64,000 bases of DNA from Ignavibacteriota bacterium. GTDB lineage: Bacteria; Bacteroidota; Ignavibacteria; UBA10030; BY39. The stretch spans positions 62,001 to 126,000 of the forward strand of contig QOQV01000003.1 of NCBI GenBank assembly GCA_003327435.1, in the 5' to 3' direction. The position numbers were made by a program, and so were the translations under genes. This document shows positions 34,124-44,289 of the stretch, one piece after another. The first letter of the stretch is position 1; each line of letters opens with the position of its first letter. The notes under the pieces are model-generated. The model saw only the letters and a list, made by a program, of their open reading frames with translations, had not been told where the DNA came from and did no database searches.

Positions 34124-36469
34124 TTATTCCTTAACTAAAATTTTAGGTGTGGTCATTTTCTTTTTCAATTTCTCAACTGCCAGGAGTATCACCTCGTTTG
34201 TTGCAGGTAATGAAAAATCAGGTTCAATTTCATTATTTGCAAAAGAGGCAATTGCATCTTTAATTGCAAGCCAAACCGACAAAGCCAGCATAAATGGCGG
34301 TTCACCGATTGCTTTACTTTTGCGAATTGTCCCAACCAAATTCGGGACATTTTCCAACATTTTTACACGAAAATCTTTGGGAATATCACTTACAACAGGA
34401 ATTTTATATGTATCAGGTGAATGAGTGAGAAGATTTCCCTTTTCATCCCATTTTATTTCTTCAGTTGTAACCCAGCCAAGTCCTTGAACAAATCCACCTT
34501 CGATTTGCCCCAAATCAATCCCCGGATTAACTGAATCTCCAACATCCTGGATTATGTCTGTCCTTAAAATTTTATGCGCACCTGTTAATATATCCAGAAT
34601 TACTTCTGAGACTGCCATACCAAAAGAATAGTAAAAGAAAGGTTTTCCTTTACCTTTGGATTTGTCCCAGCCGATAGTTGGAGTCCTGTAAAAACCAGTT
34701 GAACTTAAACTTACCTGCCTGAGATTCATTACTCTGGTTGCTTCAACAAAAGAAATTCTACGGTCTGGACTTTCTGAATCATAAATCTCATCATTTTCGA
34801 ATACAACCGAAGAAGCTTTAGTTGGTTTATCTGGATTTTTTTCGGTAAATAGCTTTGAGATTTCTTCAGACATTCTTGTTTTAATTATATCAATTGCATT
34901 TTTGACAGCCATTCCATTTAAATCTGTACCAGTGGATGCAGCAGTTGCAGAAGTATTTGGTACTTTGGATGTATCGGTTGCATTTACTTTTACTTTATCG
35001 GGACTTATTCCGAATTCAGCGGCAGCAATTTGCTGAATTTTTGTATTAAGCCCCTGCCCCATATCAATTCCACCGTGATTAACCAGTACTGTTCCATCTG
35101 TATATACATTTACTAATGCGCCTGCTTGATTTAAAAATGTTGTTGTAAAAGAAATGCCGAACTTCACTGGTGTTAATGCAATACCTTTTTTGAAAAACTC
35201 ATTTTGTGAATTAAACTCAGCTATTTCCTTTCTACGCCTTTTGTATTCGGAGGACTCCAGAATTTGATTGTAAATTAGATGCAGGCGGTTGTTTTCAACT
35301 TTTTCTTCGTAATGAGTTATATTTCTTTCCTCAATTCCATAGAAGTTTTTGAATCTAATATCTGCTGGATCTTTTTTAAGATACCGGGCTATTCTATCAA
35401 CGACTGTTTCAATAGCAGCCATACCTTGAGGTCCACCAAATCCACGCATAGCTGTATTTGATGGTAAATTAGTTTTCCAAACCATTCCAGTCACAGAAAA
35501 ATTAGGGATGTAATAAGCATTGTCAGTATGAAGCATAGCACGTTCTAAAATCGCAAATGATAAATCTGTTGCTGAACCACCATCGCTGTTGAGTTCAAAT
35601 CTTACTGCTTGAATTGTTCCATCATCATCAAACCCAGCTTCATAACGAATTAAAAATCTATGTCGTTTACCTGTCATAATCATATCATCATCTCTGAAGA
35701 GGCGAATTTTAACAGGCCGCTTTGTAGCCCATGCAAGTAACGCAGTCCAGCAAGCTGTATGATTCGCCTGAGTCTCCTTACCGCCAAATCCACCGCCAAG
35801 GCGTCGTACTTCTACGGTGACTTCATTTCTCTTAATTCCCAATACTTCAGCAATAATTGTCTGAGTTTCTGACGGGTGCTGAGTTGAACTGTAAACTTTC
35901 ATCTCATTTCCCTCACCGGGTATGCACAAGCAAACTTGTGTTTCAAGATACCAGTGTTCCTGCGCACCAGTCCGAAGTTCACCTTTTATCACATTTTTTG
36001 AATTCTTCAATCCAGCTTCGACATCTCCTCTTGTAATGTTGCGTGGTGGACCCAACAGACTGTTTTTCGCAATTGCAGTTTCAATATCTAAAATTGCTTC
36101 GAGTGGTTCATATTCTACCTTGATTTTTTTCTCCGCTTCATAACACTGTTCTATGGTATCTGCTGCAATCAAAAATACTGCTTGCCCAACATAATTAACT
36201 TCATTCTCTGCCAGACAGGGTTCATCTTTTACTACAGGTCCCATCTGATTATGACCGGGAATGTCCTTATATGATAATACAGCATGTACACCAGCAACTT
36301 TCTTTGCCTCACTTAGGTCAAATGATTTTATTTTTGCATGAGCATAAGGGCTATAAACAACCTTGCCAATTAAAAGTTGATCATGAACCGGAATATCATC
36401 TACATAAATTGCTTCACCGGTAACATGTAATTCGCCTGACTCGTGATAAATATATTGTTTCATACTCAC
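34124..36469 (-). CDS. xdhB: Xanthine dehydrogenase, molybdopterin-binding subunit
   Basis: 781 residues, full length for the large subunit. It binds the molybdenum cofactor and hydroxylates purines. N-terminal domain GEAIYVDDIPVHDQLLIGK, Moco contacts GGGFGGKETQ and MRGFGGPQG, the GQGLNTKIQQ loop, and the GEPPFMLALSVWLA end with the catalytic Glu are present, so it should be active. Xanthine is the most likely substrate on overall resemblance to XdhB. It is 4 bp downstream of xdhA. No xdhC maturation factor is in the window. Confidence 0.93.
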   Translation of the reverse strand: MSMKQYIYHESGELHVTGEAIYVDDIPVHDQLLIGKVVYSPYAHAKIKSFDLSEAKKVAGVHAVLSYKDIPGHNQMGPVVKDEPCLAENEVNYVGQAVFLIAADTIEQCYEAEKKIKVEYEPLEAILDIETAIAKNSLLGPPRNITRGDVEAGLKNSKNVIKGELRTGAQEHWYLETQVCLCIPGEGNEMKVYSSTQHPSETQTIIAEVLGIKRNEVTVEVRRLGGGFGGKETQANHTACWTALLAWATKRPVKIRLFRDDDMIMTGKRHRFLIRYEAGFDDDGTIQAVRFELNSDGGSATDLSFAILERAMLHTDNAYYIPNFSVTGMVWKTNLPSNTAMRGFGGPQGMAAIETVVDRIARYLKKDPADIRFKNFYGIEERNITHYEEKVENNRLHLIYNQILESSEYKRRRKEIAEFNSQNEFFKKGIALTPVKFGISFTTTFLNQAGALVNVYTDGTVLVNHGGIDMGQGLNTKIQQIAAAEFGISPDKVKVNATDTSKVPNTSATAASTGTDLNGMAVKNAIDIIKTRMSEEISKLFTEKNPDKPTKASSVVFENDEIYDSESPDRRISFVEATRVMNLRQVSLSSTGFYRTPTIGWDKSKGKGKPFFYYSFGMAVSEVILDILTGAHKILRTDIIQDVGDSVNPGIDLGQIEGGFVQGLGWVTTEEIKWDEKGNLLTHSPDTYKIPVVSDIPKDFRVKMLENVPNLVGTIRKSKAIGEPPFMLALSVWLAIKDAIASFANNEIEPDFSLPATNEVILLAVEKLKKKMTTPKILVKE

Positions 36470-36473
36470 CTCG

Positions 36474-37910
36474 TTAATCTACTAATTTTGTATCATTCCA
36501 GAATTTTAGAATTAAATTGCGTGCAGCAATACGTCTGAATTCTGCACTTCCTCTTACATCGCTTATCGGAGTAAAATCTTGCTGTAGAATATCCATAGCT
36601 TTTTCTACAACTTCCCTCGTCCAGGATTTTCCTCTTAAAAACTTTTCTGTTTCTGATGCTCTTTTAGGACGTTCTGCCATTCCACCATATGCAAGAATTA
36701 TATTTTGAACGATGTTATTCCTTGATTCCAGTTTAAATCCTGCACTTAAAGTCGAAATATCTAAATCTTTTCGCTTTGAAACTTTATAAGATTTTATCAC
36801 CGCACCATTGTTTTGCTTCGGAATAATAATTTTTGTAATTAATTCATTATCCTTGCGAAGAGTTTTCCTGTAACCAACAAAGTATTCATTTAATGGAACA
36901 ACTCTTCTACCTTCGATTGATTGTAATTCAACAGACGCTTCGTACGCCATCAACACAGGTAATGAATCCCCTATAGGAGATGCTGTACCAAGATTTCCTC
37001 CAAGTGTTGCAAAGTTTCGTATCTGATTTGAAGCAAAGACATTTAGCATTTCGTAAAGAGCTGGAAAATCTTTAATGATTTTTTTTCTGACATCATTGAT
37101 TACAACACCAGCGCCAATTTTGATCTCATGAATATTTTCTTCAATAAATTTTAATTCTTCTATGGCTGAAAGATCAATGATTTCTTGTAACAATTCGTGA
37201 GCCTTTGTAACTTTTAAAGCAACATCAGTAGCACCACAAAGTATAATACTATTTGGATGTTTGTTTCTAAATTCCAGTGCTTCACTTAAAGAGGATGGTT
37301 TAAAATATGTTTGCAGTTGTGTTTTTATAATCAATGATTCTTTATTAATTGATTTTAAAAGCTCGACAAGTTTTCCCTCTTCTTCGGTAAAATGATCATA
37401 CCCCCAATATGAGCATGCTTTGAGTGCTGCATCTACAATCGGCCTATATCCAGTACATCTGCACAAATTACCCGATAATACATCTTCAATTTCACTTCTT
37501 GATGGGCATACATAATTTTTGTACAAATCAAACATAGACATTATAATTCCAGGTGTGCAAAACCCGCATTGACTTCCAAATTGTTCAATCATTGCTTCCT
37601 GCACAGGATGTAATTTTCCCTCTGGTGATTTGAGATTTTCCACAGTTACAAGTAATTTACCATCCAACATTGGTAAAAATATCAGGCAAGAATCTACTGC
37701 ACGATATCTAATTCGGTTATTTTCAAGTTCACCAATAACCACAGTACAGGCACCGCAGTCGCCTTCAGCGCAACCTTCTTTCACACCTTTGTGATTGGGA
37801 AGTTGCCGTAAATAATTCAATACTGTAGTTGTGGGAGTAAGTTTTCTTTCTTGCTCAAAATCGATATAAACAACTCGATTATCCAAAATAAATGAGATAT
37901 TGCTTTTCAT
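36474..37910 (-). CDS. xdhA: Xanthine dehydrogenase, FeS/FAD subunit
   Basis: 478 residues with the fused XdhA order. A plant-type [2Fe-2S] domain (GCAEGDCGACTVVIG, about 42-56) and a second [2Fe-2S] domain (CGFCTPGIIMS, about 114-124, and NLCRCTGYRPI) are followed by the FAD domain (YFKPSSLSEALEF, ILCGATDVALK, ATLGGNLGTASPIGDSLP) and a CO-dehydrogenase-flavoprotein-type C-terminus. It passes electrons from the XdhB molybdenum centre to NAD+. First gene of the xdhA-xdhB-thrC unit. Confidence 0.93.
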   Translation of the reverse strand: MKSNISFILDNRVVYIDFEQERKLTPTTTVLNYLRQLPNHKGVKEGCAEGDCGACTVVIGELENNRIRYRAVDSCLIFLPMLDGKLLVTVENLKSPEGKLHPVQEAMIEQFGSQCGFCTPGIIMSMFDLYKNYVCPSRSEIEDVLSGNLCRCTGYRPIVDAALKACSYWGYDHFTEEEGKLVELLKSINKESLIIKTQLQTYFKPSSLSEALEFRNKHPNSIILCGATDVALKVTKAHELLQEIIDLSAIEELKFIEENIHEIKIGAGVVINDVRKKIIKDFPALYEMLNVFASNQIRNFATLGGNLGTASPIGDSLPVLMAYEASVELQSIEGRRVVPLNEYFVGYRKTLRKDNELITKIIIPKQNNGAVIKSYKVSKRKDLDISTLSAGFKLESRNNIVQNIILAYGGMAERPKRASETEKFLRGKSWTREVVEKAMDILQQDFTPISDVRGSAEFRRIAARNLILKFWNDTKLVD

Positions 37911-37999
37911 CTGCTCATCTTAATAATTTTTTAATAATATAAAAAGAATACCATCCAAATTCAAAAAATTATTAAAATCTAAATTAAAAAGAATAAAAT

Positions 38000-38305
38000 A
38001 TGGATAATGTCAACTTATCTATCCCATATATTTGATTATAAGAAAATATTTCCATAGTCAATGCTGGAAACATATGATATATTACTAATGAGATTTTTCC
38101 TAACAATGTATCAACACTTAATGGTTTACCTGACAAATATGCTGATATAAAAAAAGTTATCAATGTACCAGCTATTAAAGAAATAGCTTCATTTTTAAAA
38201 ATAAAACAAATTAAGTTAATGGCCATCGAAATCGATAATGATCACAGGAGTATATTGATACACAAAATAAAAGGTTCTATAACAAATATATTTGTCTTGA
38301 TGTAA
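38000..38305 (+). pseudogene. Decayed gene of unknown family
   Basis: One plus-strand frame gives a coherent, soluble-protein-like translation from an ATG to a TAA (102 codons) but is broken by three in-frame stops at 38033, 38039 and 38075. Pieces are MDNVNLSIPYI, ENISIVNAGNI, then an open 75-codon segment including NGLPDKYADIKKVINVPAIK and LMAIEIDNDHRSILIHKIK. The lysine/isoleucine balance and amphipathic spacing look coding-like. An opposite-strand frame at 37984-38226 is probably only its shadow. I do not recognise the family. The rest of the 37911-38453 gap shows nothing else. Confidence 0.35.
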
Positions 38306-38453
38306 ATTATTAATGATAAAATTGCTGGAAAAAGTGTAAAGTTAATTAAAAAATGCTTCTAAAAAAGATATTACGGGATTTATATTCAGGATATTTACTG
38401 AATTAGATAACTAAAAATTTGTTTTTTTCTGAAATGCTTCATTTATTTTAAAG

Positions 38454-41400
38454 ATGATAAATCAAATAATTGAAAAAATTCATAACTCTGAAATATTTGT
38501 TAATTTCAATGAAATAATCAATAACTTATCTATTGGAACTACTGCATACCTACTTCAAACATCTGGCGCTTTTTCTACATTTATTATAAATTATATTATC
38601 AATTACACAGGAAATCCAATAGTAGTTGTAACTCCTGATAAAGATACAACTGAAAAATTATACGATGATTATATCAATTTAATAGGAAGAGATGGGGTTT
38701 ATCTCTTTGGTGAGAGGCCAGCATATGAGGTTGAACTTTTAGAAGTTAGCTCACCAATTTCACAAATTGAAACGCTAAAAGCAATATTTAAGAATGAGGC
38801 GAATGTTATTTTTGCATCTGCATACTCATTTGCTGAAAAACTCCCACAAATAAAAGGTATAGAAAAAAAGATTATTGAAGTTAAACAAAATACATATTAC
38901 AATTTTCAAAATTTAATTGAACAACTTGAAAAATTCGACTTTCAAAGAAAAAGTTTTGTTGAATCCTGTGGCGATTTTTCGGTTCGAGGTGGTATTATAG
39001 ATGTTTTCCCTTTTGTTGGCACCAATCCAATTAGAATTGAATTTTTTGGCAATCAAATTGAATCAATTCGTGAATTTGACCCGCTATCTCAACGCTCGAT
39101 AAAAGAACTAAACACCGCCTCAATTGTCCCTGATATACTAAAATTTAATGATAGTAACTCTAATTTATCGTTGATTGATTATTTGAACGATAAAACAATG
39201 ATAATGTTAATTCAAGCTGATATAGTCGAAACTGAAATTAAACGATATAATGAAGAAAATTTAAGAAATGTATTTGATTGGAAACACTTAGAAAACAAAC
39301 TTTCTAAATTTAAAATTCTTAAAAATCAAACTTTACAAACAATTGATGTTAAAAATAAGATTTCAATCAATTTTCATTCAACACCGCAACCGTCATTCAA
39401 TAAAAGCATAAAGATATTTCTACAAAAAACTGAAGAACTTTTGACAAATGGATATTCAATTTATATCGCCTGTGCGTCGGAGAAAGAAGCAGAAAGATTT
39501 GAAGAACTTGTTAATGAAATTTTACTCACCGACGACGACAATCTATTTAGTAATCTACATATTGATAATTTGAGAAATTATTTGCAGATATTCGTCCAAC
39601 CCATTCATTCAGGTTTTATTTTTCATCCAGATAAATTGGCAGTCTTTACAGAACATGAGATTTTTGGAAGAAATCTTCAGAGAAGCATAACAAAGCAAAA
39701 ACATTTTAAAGGTATCTCCTTTAAAGATTTAACACAACTTAAAAAAGGAGATTATGTAACTCATATTGATTACGGTATTGGAATATTTGATGGGTTACAA
39801 AAAATAAAAATAGGAGATACTGAACAAGAAGTAGTTCGTATAAAATATCAAGATAACGATATATTGTATCTGAATCTAAATTATGTTAATAAAATTCAAA
39901 AATACTCTTCCCGCGAAGGCCATATCCCAAAATTAAGCAAATTAGGTACTAAAGATTGGGAAAATCTAAAACTCAGAGCTAAAAAGAAAATAAAAGATAT
40001 TGCAAGGGACTTAATAAAACTTTATGCAAGAAGAAAAAGTGAAGAGGGATTTGCTTTTTCTCCTGACACTCCATGGCAGGCAGAAATGGAAGCTTCCTTC
40101 ATATATGAAGATACACCAGATCAGGCGCGAGCTACCAGTGAAGTAAAAAACGATATGGAAAATTCCTCTCCTATGGATCGTCTAATTTGTGGAGATGTTG
40201 GCTTCGGGAAAACTGAAGTTGCAGTTCGTGCAGCTTTTAAAGCAGTTATGAACAATAAACAGGTTGCTGTGCTTGTTCCTACCACAATTTTAGCTCAACA
40301 ACATTTTAATACCTTTCGTGATAGATTGGAAAAATATTCAGTTCAAATAGAAGTTCTATCAAGATTCAAATCTAAAAAAGAACAGAAAAAAATAGTAGAA
40401 AACCTTACAAATGGCAAAATTGATATCATTATTGGTACTCATCGACTCTTATCGAAAGATGTAATATTTAAAGATTTAGGATTACTTATCATTGATGAGG
40501 AACATCGTTTCGGAGTTTCTGCAAAGGAAAAAATAAGATTGTTGCGTACAAATGTAGATACTTTGACATTAACGGCAACACCTATACCAAGGACACTACA
40601 CTTCTCTTTAATGGGAGCAAGAGATTTATCGCTAATTGCAACCCCACCACGAAATCGATTACCGATTATCACAGAAATAATACCGGCAGTTAATGGACGG
40701 AAATTTCATTGGGAAATCATACGCGAAGCAGTTCTAAAAGAATTGCACCGCGGTGGACAAATTTACTTTGTACACGATAAAATTCAGAATATTAATGAAA
40801 TAGCTAACTTAATATCACAACATATCCCAGAAGCAAGAGTTTGTGTAGCACATGGTCAGATGCCAGCAACTCAGTTAGAAAAAATCATGCTTGATTTCCT
40901 CGAAAAAAAATATGATGTACTTGTCTCAACAAAAATTATAGAATCAGGACTTGATATACCAAATGTCAACACCATCATTATCAATCGAGCTGATAAATTC
41001 GGAATGGCAGAGTTATATCAACTACGCGGTAGAGTAGGAAGATCAAACATACAGGCATATGCATACCTATTGACTCCACCTTTGAACACTTTACCAAAAA
41101 ATGCAATTAGAAGATTACAGGCAATTGAAGAATTTACAGAATTAGGTTCAGGTTTTAACTTAGCAATGAGAGACCTGGAAATTCGTGGAGCTGGAAATTT
41201 ATTGGGTGCTGAACAATCCGGATTTATTCTTGAAATGGGGTTTGAAACTTATGAACAAATTTTAGAACAAGCAATTCGGGAACTGAAAAATGAAGAATTT
41301 AAAGAAATGTTAATTGTAGAAGCACCAGTGCAATATGAAACTGAAACACAGATCGATATTGATATAGATGCTTATATCCCAGATATCTATATCGAAAGGG

Positions 41401-41822
41401 ATTCAGAGAGATTAGAGATATATAGACGCCTTTATAAGTTGAAGAATGTCGCAGAAATTCAGGATATAAGCTTGGAACTAAAAGACAGATTTGGAGAATA
41501 TCCACAAGAAGTAGAAAATTTACTTAAAGTTGTTGAACTAAAGATTATAGCCTCAGAGCTTAAAATCGAGAGGATAAAGATAGTTGATGCTAATGTCAAT
41601 CTATACTTCCCTGATAGAAACAATGAATCTTTCTACGGAAATGTATATGAAATAGGAAAACCCTTACAAAACATTTTAAAATTTATAAAGGAAAATCAGA
41701 AATTGAAACCGAAGTTGGTAAAAAAAGAAAACCAACTGGCTCTTGAATTTAACCTTGAGGCAGAATCAAAAAATAATAATAAAATAGAAAAATTAATCGA
41801 ACTAATACGCAATAATTTTTAA
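38454..41822 (+). CDS. mfd: Transcription-repair coupling factor
   Basis: 1122 residues, close to the usual 1150. It removes RNA polymerase stalled at DNA lesions and recruits UvrA. Order: a UvrB-homology region (about 1-300; CGDFSVRGGIIDVFPF), the RNA-polymerase-interacting domain (about 425-500; KKGDYVTHIDYGIGIFDG), then the RecG-like translocase with Walker A GDVGFGKTEVAVRAAF (about 580), IDEEHRFG (about 680), TLTATPIPRTLHFSL, and the TRG-like RGRVGRSN. A TRCF C-terminal domain closes it. It is a single gene, with a gene-poor 540-bp region before it. Confidence 0.97.
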   Translation: MINQIIEKIHNSEIFVNFNEIINNLSIGTTAYLLQTSGAFSTFIINYIINYTGNPIVVVTPDKDTTEKLYDDYINLIGRDGVYLFGERPAYEVELLEVSSPISQIETLKAIFKNEANVIFASAYSFAEKLPQIKGIEKKIIEVKQNTYYNFQNLIEQLEKFDFQRKSFVESCGDFSVRGGIIDVFPFVGTNPIRIEFFGNQIESIREFDPLSQRSIKELNTASIVPDILKFNDSNSNLSLIDYLNDKTMIMLIQADIVETEIKRYNEENLRNVFDWKHLENKLSKFKILKNQTLQTIDVKNKISINFHSTPQPSFNKSIKIFLQKTEELLTNGYSIYIACASEKEAERFEELVNEILLTDDDNLFSNLHIDNLRNYLQIFVQPIHSGFIFHPDKLAVFTEHEIFGRNLQRSITKQKHFKGISFKDLTQLKKGDYVTHIDYGIGIFDGLQKIKIGDTEQEVVRIKYQDNDILYLNLNYVNKIQKYSSREGHIPKLSKLGTKDWENLKLRAKKKIKDIARDLIKLYARRKSEEGFAFSPDTPWQAEMEASFIYEDTPDQARATSEVKNDMENSSPMDRLICGDVGFGKTEVAVRAAFKAVMNNKQVAVLVPTTILAQQHFNTFRDRLEKYSVQIEVLSRFKSKKEQKKIVENLTNGKIDIIIGTHRLLSKDVIFKDLGLLIIDEEHRFGVSAKEKIRLLRTNVDTLTLTATPIPRTLHFSLMGARDLSLIATPPRNRLPIITEIIPAVNGRKFHWEIIREAVLKELHRGGQIYFVHDKIQNINEIANLISQHIPEARVCVAHGQMPATQLEKIMLDFLEKKYDVLVSTKIIESGLDIPNVNTIIINRADKFGMAELYQLRGRVGRSNIQAYAYLLTPPLNTLPKNAIRRLQAIEEFTELGSGFNLAMRDLEIRGAGNLLGAEQSGFILEMGFETYEQILEQAIRELKNEEFKEMLIVEAPVQYETETQIDIDIDAYIPDIYIERDSERLEIYRRLYKLKNVAEIQDISLELKDRFGEYPQEVENLLKVVELKIIASELKIERIKIVDANVNLYFPDRNNESFYGNVYEIGKPLQNILKFIKENQKLKPKLVKKENQLALEFNLEAESKNNNKIEKLIELIRNNF

Positions 41823-41880
41823 GTTTTGATTTTTTATATAGTATACCTTATATTTAAATCAATATGAAAAGGGAATTCTT

Positions 41881-43017
41881 ATGACATTAGTATCTGTTGT
41901 TATTCCAACATATAATCGGGCAGATACGATAATGAGATCCCTGAATAGTGTTTTCTCACAAACATTTCAGGAATATGAATTAATAGTAGTGGACGATGGT
42001 TCAACCGATAATACTTATGAGATAATAAAGGATTTAGATCCAAGATTAAAAATCATATCACAGCAAAATCAGGGGGTGAGTGCTGCACGAAACAATGGCA
42101 TACGAGCAAGTAAAGGGAAATACATTGCATTACTTGATTCCGATGACGAGTGGGATCCACTCTACCTTGAAGCATGTATCTCTTTCCTTACAAATCACCC
42201 GGATGAAAATGTCGTACACACTGAATTTGTTTGGAAATTGAGAAAAGATTATTCAGAAATTCAGCCTTATGCAGATATTCCACGTATATTTCTACCGCTT
42301 GCCAGGAAAGTCGGCTCAAATTTGCTGGACTTGCCACCTGGAGAAACAGATCACTATCTAAGAATTTACAAAGAAAAAATACCAATTGGCAAGTGGGCAG
42401 AAAGTTTTTTAAATAAAATGAACAAACCACTTACACACTATTATCGAGGATATGTCTTTGACCACTGGCGATGGGGATATCTTATGAGTGCCTGGTCAAC
42501 GATATTTACAAAAGAAGCATTTGAAAAAATTGGGGGTTTTGCTAATCAGTATAAAACTGCAGAGGATTATGATTTCTTGACAAAATTATGTAAAAACTAT
42601 AGAGTAAATTTTCTCCCTTTCCCTGGTGCTATTAAGAATGAATTTAAAGATAGCGGGCAAAAATTAAAAGAAGAACATTTAGCTTCAGGTAAAAATACAC
42701 TAAATTTTGCAATTAACTATCTTGAAAGATTTGAAGCTATATTTTTAGATAATAATCAAAACGACCGAGAGTTATTAGCTATTAAAGCACAAAATGAGAC
42801 ATATATTAGCGAGGTAGCATTAAGAACGGGTCAAAAAGAAATAGCCAAAAGATATGCAAAATCTGCTCTCGAAATTGAGCCAAATATATTCAGAGCTAAA
42901 TTAATTTTAATCTTGTTAAATTCAATTCCATCTGTTAAATTTGCTAGTCTTTTGTATAACCTATTTAGAAAATTAAGATATTGGTTTAAAAGGATTCTCA
43001 AACTTTCATCTGAATAA
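41881..43017 (+). CDS. GT2 family glycosyltransferase, tandem copy 1
   Basis: 378 residues. The GT-A domain (about 1-230) shows SVVIPTYNRADTI, the nucleotide-binding VVDDGSTDNTYEII, ARNNGIRASKGKYIALLDSDDEW (D-x-D metal motif) and a later AEDYDFLTKL. The middle part includes an unusual insert about DLPPGETDHYLRIY to HWRWGYLMSAWST. The C-terminal ~100 residues are helical with a TPR-like look (TYISEVALRTGQKEIAKRYA). It probably transfers sugars in surface-polysaccharide or protein glycosylation; substrates unknown. It is 36 bp upstream of a close paralogue. Confidence 0.9.
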   Translation: MTLVSVVIPTYNRADTIMRSLNSVFSQTFQEYELIVVDDGSTDNTYEIIKDLDPRLKIISQQNQGVSAARNNGIRASKGKYIALLDSDDEWDPLYLEACISFLTNHPDENVVHTEFVWKLRKDYSEIQPYADIPRIFLPLARKVGSNLLDLPPGETDHYLRIYKEKIPIGKWAESFLNKMNKPLTHYYRGYVFDHWRWGYLMSAWSTIFTKEAFEKIGGFANQYKTAEDYDFLTKLCKNYRVNFLPFPGAIKNEFKDSGQKLKEEHLASGKNTLNFAINYLERFEAIFLDNNQNDRELLAIKAQNETYISEVALRTGQKEIAKRYAKSALEIEPNIFRAKLILILLNSIPSVKFASLLYNLFRKLRYWFKRILKLSSE

Positions 43018-43053
43018 AGTTTATTATTGTAAAATTAAAATTAAGAGCGTCCA

Positions 43054-44244
43054 ATGCCATTGGTTTCAGTTATTATACCTACATATAATAGAAAAGATAT
43101 TATTTTAAAATCTATTAAAAGCGTTCTCAATCAAACTTTCGAAGATTATGAGTTAATCATAGTAGATGATGGCTCAACAGATAATACTTATGGGTTAATA
43201 AAGGATTTAGATCCTAGATTAAAAATCATATCACAACCAAATCAGGGGGTAAGTGCTGCACGTAACAATGGAATACGAGCAAGCAAAGGGAAATACATCG
43301 CATTACTTGATTCTGACGACGAGTGGGATCCACTATATCTTGAGGCTTGTACTTCTTTCCTGGAAAATCATCCTAATGAAGATGTTGTTCATACTGAATT
43401 TATCTGGAAGTTAAGAAAAAACTATTTTGAAATCCACCCTTATATAGATATCCCGCGCGTATTCGTACCTTTAGCAAAAAAGGTTGGTTCTAATTTATTG
43501 GATTTACCACCTGGGGAAACAGATCACTATCTAAGAATTTACGAAGAAAAAATACCCATTGGTAAATGGGCGGAGAGTTTTCTAAATAAGATGAACAAAC
43601 CATTTACACACTACTATAGAGGTTATGTTTTTAATCATTGGCGTTGGGGTTATCTTATGCCAGTATGGTCAACAGTGATTACAAAAAAAGCTTTTCAAAA
43701 AACTGGTGAATTTAACAATGAGCATAAGAGAGCAGGAGATTACGATTTTTTAACAAAACTTTGCAAAAATTTTAGAATTAATTTTTTGCCGTTTCCTGGC
43801 GCTATCAAAAACGAGTATCACGAAAGTGGAAAAACACTAAAAGAAGAACACCTGGCATCAGGTAAAAATGCTTTAAATTTTGCTATAGATTATCTCGATA
43901 GGTTCGAAACCGCATTTTTGAAAGATAATCCAACGGATGGTGAACTTTTATGTATTAAAGCACAGAATCAAGTATATATCAGCGAAGTTGCTTTAAGAAA
44001 CGAAGAAAAAGAAATCGCTATCATTTATGCCAATTCAGCCCTTAAAATTGATCCCAGTATATTTCGAGCTAAAGTTATAGTAAGTTTATTAAAATTTATT
44101 CCTAATATCAAACTGGCAAATTTGTTATACAAATCATTTGAAAAATTTAAAAAAATTATTAACCAAATGAACCAAAAACTAACTATTTTAATTTTCAAAC
44201 AAATTAATTTTTCTTATATTTTTTTGGAAACCGATTATATTTAG
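43054..44244 (+). CDS. GT2 family glycosyltransferase, tandem copy 2
   Basis: 396 residues, closely similar to the preceding gene along its whole length. The stretch from VDDGSTDNTY through DSDDEWDPLYLEAC is nearly the same, and the insert is shared (DLPPGETDHYLRIYEEKIP). It differs at acceptor-side positions (for example VWSTVITKKAF against AWSTIFTKEAF) and has an extended basic/hydrophobic C-terminus. A recent tandem duplication followed by divergence explains the pair. The ribosome site is weak, so it is likely translated from a shared transcript. Confidence 0.9.
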   Translation: MPLVSVIIPTYNRKDIILKSIKSVLNQTFEDYELIIVDDGSTDNTYGLIKDLDPRLKIISQPNQGVSAARNNGIRASKGKYIALLDSDDEWDPLYLEACTSFLENHPNEDVVHTEFIWKLRKNYFEIHPYIDIPRVFVPLAKKVGSNLLDLPPGETDHYLRIYEEKIPIGKWAESFLNKMNKPFTHYYRGYVFNHWRWGYLMPVWSTVITKKAFQKTGEFNNEHKRAGDYDFLTKLCKNFRINFLPFPGAIKNEYHESGKTLKEEHLASGKNALNFAIDYLDRFETAFLKDNPTDGELLCIKAQNQVYISEVALRNEEKEIAIIYANSALKIDPSIFRAKVIVSLLKFIPNIKLANLLYKSFEKFKKIINQMNQKLTILIFKQINFSYIFLETDYI

Positions 44245-44289
44245 TTTTGCTTTATAATGATTATCTCAATAATTACGAAAGGATAGGTT

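Noticed and set aside
37984-38226. Minus-strand 80-codon ORF with hydrophobic stretches
   Set aside because: It lies antisense to the more coding-like plus-strand frame at 38000-38305, has no ribosome site, and its hydrophobicity follows from the opposite strand's lysine codons.
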